Assembly: GCF_018614875.1 (NCBI RefSeq)
Contig: NZ_JAGGNW010000014.1
Coordinates: forward strand, 385,949 to 449,948
Length of the DNA stretch: 64,000 nucleotides
Direction of reading: 5' to 3'
Source of the DNA: Variovorax paradoxus
GTDB taxonomy: Bacteria > Pseudomonadota > Gammaproteobacteria > Burkholderiales > Burkholderiaceae_C
Shown piece by piece: positions 62,225 to 64,000 of this stretch. Numbering within the stretch: the first letter of the stretch is position 1; every line of letters begins with the position of its first letter. Made by a program: the position numbers and the translations under genes. The notes beneath the pieces were generated by a model. The model had not been told where the DNA came from. It saw nothing but the letters and a program-made list of their open reading frames with translations, and did not search any database.

Positions 62225-62881
62225 ATGCGTGTGCTGCTGGTGGAAGACGACGAAATGATCGGGCGCAGCCTGAAGCAGGCGCTCGAGGGCGCCGGCTGGT
62301 CGGCCGACTGGGTGCGCGACGGCGAACTGGCGCAAAGCGCGCTCGGCGACGGCGGCTACACCTGCGTGCTGCTCGACCTGGGCCTGCCGCGGCAGGACGG
62401 CACCGAGGTGCTGCGCCGCGCCCGCGAGCGCGGCGACGCCACGCCGGTGCTGGTGCTCACCGCGCGCGACGGGCTCGACGACCGCATCCACAGCCTCGAC
62501 CTGGGCGCCGACGACTACCTGCGGAAGCCCTTCGAATTCCGCGAGCTGCTCGCGCGCATGCGGGCCGTGGTGCGCCGGCGCGACGGCGCCGCGCATTCGC
62601 TGATCGGCGGCAGCACGCTGCAACTCGACCTGACCACGCGCGAGGTGGTGGTCGACGGCGCGCGCGAGGCGCTCACCGCACGCGAGTTCGCGCTGCTGCA
62701 CGCCTTGCTCGAGCGGCCCGGCGCCATCCTCTCGCGCGAGCAGCTCGAGAACCGCATCTACGGCTGGGGCGAAGAAGTGACGAGCAACGCCATCGACGTG
62801 CTGATCCACGGCATGCGCCGCAAGCTCGGCGCCGAGTCGATCCGCAACGTGCGCGGGCTCGGCTGGCGCGTTGCTGCATGA
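62225..62881 (+). CDS. OmpR-family response regulator (QseB/PmrA-like)
   Basis: 218 residues. Receiver residues are the acidic pair in LVEDDEM, Asp in LLDLGLPRQDG, Thr in VLTARDGLDDR and Lys in YLRKPFEFREL. The winged helix has LTAREFALLHALLERPGAILSREQLENRIYGWGEEVTSNAIDVLIHGMRRKLG, ending IRNVRGLGWRV, as in QseB/TctD/PmrA. It pairs with the sensor kinase 61 bases downstream. Confidence 0.93.
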   Translation: MRVLLVEDDEMIGRSLKQALEGAGWSADWVRDGELAQSALGDGGYTCVLLDLGLPRQDGTEVLRRARERGDATPVLVLTARDGLDDRIHSLDLGADDYLRKPFEFRELLARMRAVVRRRDGAAHSLIGGSTLQLDLTTREVVVDGAREALTAREFALLHALLERPGAILSREQLENRIYGWGEEVTSNAIDVLIHGMRRKLGAESIRNVRGLGWRVAA

Positions 62882-62942
62882 GCGCCGCGCCGGGCCGCCC
62901 CAAGCAAGCTCGCACCGCAGTGCGAAGCACGAAGGTATTCCG

Positions 62943-64000
62943 ATGACCTCAGCGCCGGGCCGCTGGTGGCGCCCGCGCTCGCTGCGCACGCAGCTCCTGT
63001 TCTGGCTTGTCACGCTGCACCTGGCGGCGGCGGCGCTCACGGCGTGGTTCACCTTCGTGGCCTATGGCGACCTGGTTCACAACGCGCTGGACGACCAGAT
63101 GCGGCTGGTGGCCGATTCCTACGCGGGCAGCGGCCAGTCCAGGACCCCGCGCCTGCTCGACGGCAACGCCGCTCTCGCACGCGGCGCCTTCGTGGTCCAG
63201 ATCTGGAACGCCGACGGCCGCACGCTGCGCGCGAGTTCCTGGCCGCCGCTGGCCGTGGTGCCGCTGCAGCCGCAGCCGGGCTTCAGCGATGCGGGCACCG
63301 GCGCACCCACGCCTTCGCGCTGGCGCGTGTTCACGGCCGAGCCCGGGCCGCGCGCCGACCAGCCGCGCGTTCAGGTGCTGCAGAACGAGGACTACCGCCG
63401 GCGCCGGGCGCTGCGCCGCGCACTGCTCGAAGGCCTACCCATCGCGCTGCTGCTGCCGCTGGTCTTGCTGATCCTTTGGCTCATCGTGTCGGCGGCTTCG
63501 CGCTCGCTGCGGGCGGTGGCGCGCGACGTGGCCTCGCAGGACGAGCGCAGCCCCACCGAGCTGTCGCTGGCGCGCGTGCCGGACGAGATCGCGCCGCTGG
63601 TCCACGCCTTCAACAACCTCTTGTCGCGCGTGCGCAGCGCCTTCGCCACGCAGCGCCGCTTCGTGCAGGACGCGGCGCACGAGCTGCGCACGCCGATGGC
63701 CGCGATCGGCCTGCAGATCGAGAACCTGCGCGCGCACGTGCCCGCCGGCGAAGCCACCGAGCGCTTCAACCAGCTCGAAGCCGGCGTCACGCGCGCGCAG
63801 CACCTGATCGAGCAGCTGCTGAGCCTCTCGCGGCAGGACGCGCCGGGGCGCCCTGTTCTCTCGCGCGAGCCGGTCGACATCGAGGCCCTGCTGCGCGAGA
63901 GCGTGAGCCAGTTGATGGTGCTGGCCGACGCGCGGCGCGTCGACGTCGGCTTCGAGGGATCGGTCGCGCCCATGCTGCAGGCGCCCGTCGCCGAGCTGCG
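62943..64000 (+). CDS. Sensor histidine kinase, partial (runs off the right edge)
   Basis: The first 352 residues are visible. Membrane helix 1 is near residues 18-42 (LLFWLVTLHLAAAALTAWFTFVAYG) and helix 2 near 165-185 (PIALLLPLVLLILWLIVSAA), with a periplasmic loop of about 120 residues between. A HAMP-like linker and the HisKA box FVQDAAHELRTPMAAIGLQIENL follow. The ATPase domain begins before the edge (DARRVDVGFEGS). The loop has no clear ligand motif. It is of the QseC/TctE type and is the cognate kinase of the upstream regulator. Confidence 0.92.
   Translation, partial: MTSAPGRWWRPRSLRTQLLFWLVTLHLAAAALTAWFTFVAYGDLVHNALDDQMRLVADSYAGSGQSRTPRLLDGNAALARGAFVVQIWNADGRTLRASSWPPLAVVPLQPQPGFSDAGTGAPTPSRWRVFTAEPGPRADQPRVQVLQNEDYRRRRALRRALLEGLPIALLLPLVLLILWLIVSAASRSLRAVARDVASQDERSPTELSLARVPDEIAPLVHAFNNLLSRVRSAFATQRRFVQDAAHELRTPMAAIGLQIENLRAHVPAGEATERFNQLEAGVTRAQHLIEQLLSLSRQDAPGRPVLSREPVDIEALLRESVSQLMVLADARRVDVGFEGSVAPMLQAPVAEL

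Overview
The window is GC-rich, densely coded chromosomal DNA of a betaproteobacterium. The best fit is a Comamonadaceae member close to Variovorax. The grounds are the strong GC3 bias, the Bug/TctC-type periplasmic binding proteins, the liv-type ABC operon with its own acyl-CoA ligases, and several short dispersed palindromic repeats. I recognise no tRNA, rRNA, CRISPR array, phage or IS transposase gene. The taxonomic call is inference from gene content, not from a search.

Layout, left to right. 1-1521: N-terminal part of a giant secreted repeat adhesin, running off the left edge. 1.7-7.6 kb: an L-idonate/keto-gluconate catabolic module (LacI-type regulator, L-idonate 5-dehydrogenase, 2-ketoaldonate reductase, gluconate 5-dehydrogenase, gluconokinase, a beta-hydroxyacid dehydrogenase and a small barrel protein). 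Three near-identical operators link it into one regulon. 7.7-12.5 kb: a TonB siderophore receptor followed by a PepSY/diflavin membrane reductase, behind a Fur-like box. 12.5-14.8 kb: LysR regulator, polar amino-acid binding protein, VOC protein. 15.1-19.8 kb: xylose-type ABC importer with a ROK repressor and a palindromic operator. 19.9-22.4 kb: membrane PQQ glucose dehydrogenase broken by a frameshift. 22.5-27.0 kb: PQQ quinohaemoprotein alcohol dehydrogenase flanked by an AcoR-like regulator without an AAA+ domain and by a LuxR-type regulator.

27.2-31.2 kb: a large unknown lipoprotein, a Bug protein and a DJ-1/PfpI protein. 31.2-41.2 kb: a branched-chain/organic-acid ABC importer (LivF, binding protein, LivM, LivH, LivG) bracketed by two different acyl-adenylating CoA ligases, with a divergent Crp/Fnr-type regulator and a shared palindrome. 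41.2-47.9 kb: KatG behind an OxyR-like site, an SDR, small unknown proteins, a second Bug protein, a VOC protein, an internally deleted iron superoxide dismutase and a SufR-like regulator. 48.0-56.3 kb: the complete kdp potassium system, small leader ORF-kdpF-A-B-C-D-E. 56.3-62.1 kb: a structured 184-bp repeat element, a quinone-oxidoreductase-like protein, a three-gene overlapping unit (glycosyltransferase, membrane protein, phosphatase), a pseudouridine synthase and an AlkZ-like winged-helix protein. 62.2-64.0 kb: a two-component system whose kinase runs off the right edge.

Two genes look damaged: gcd (frameshift near 20,556) and sodB (in-frame loss of about 78 codons that removes two metal ligands). 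All functions are inferred from motifs recognised by eye; no database search was run.
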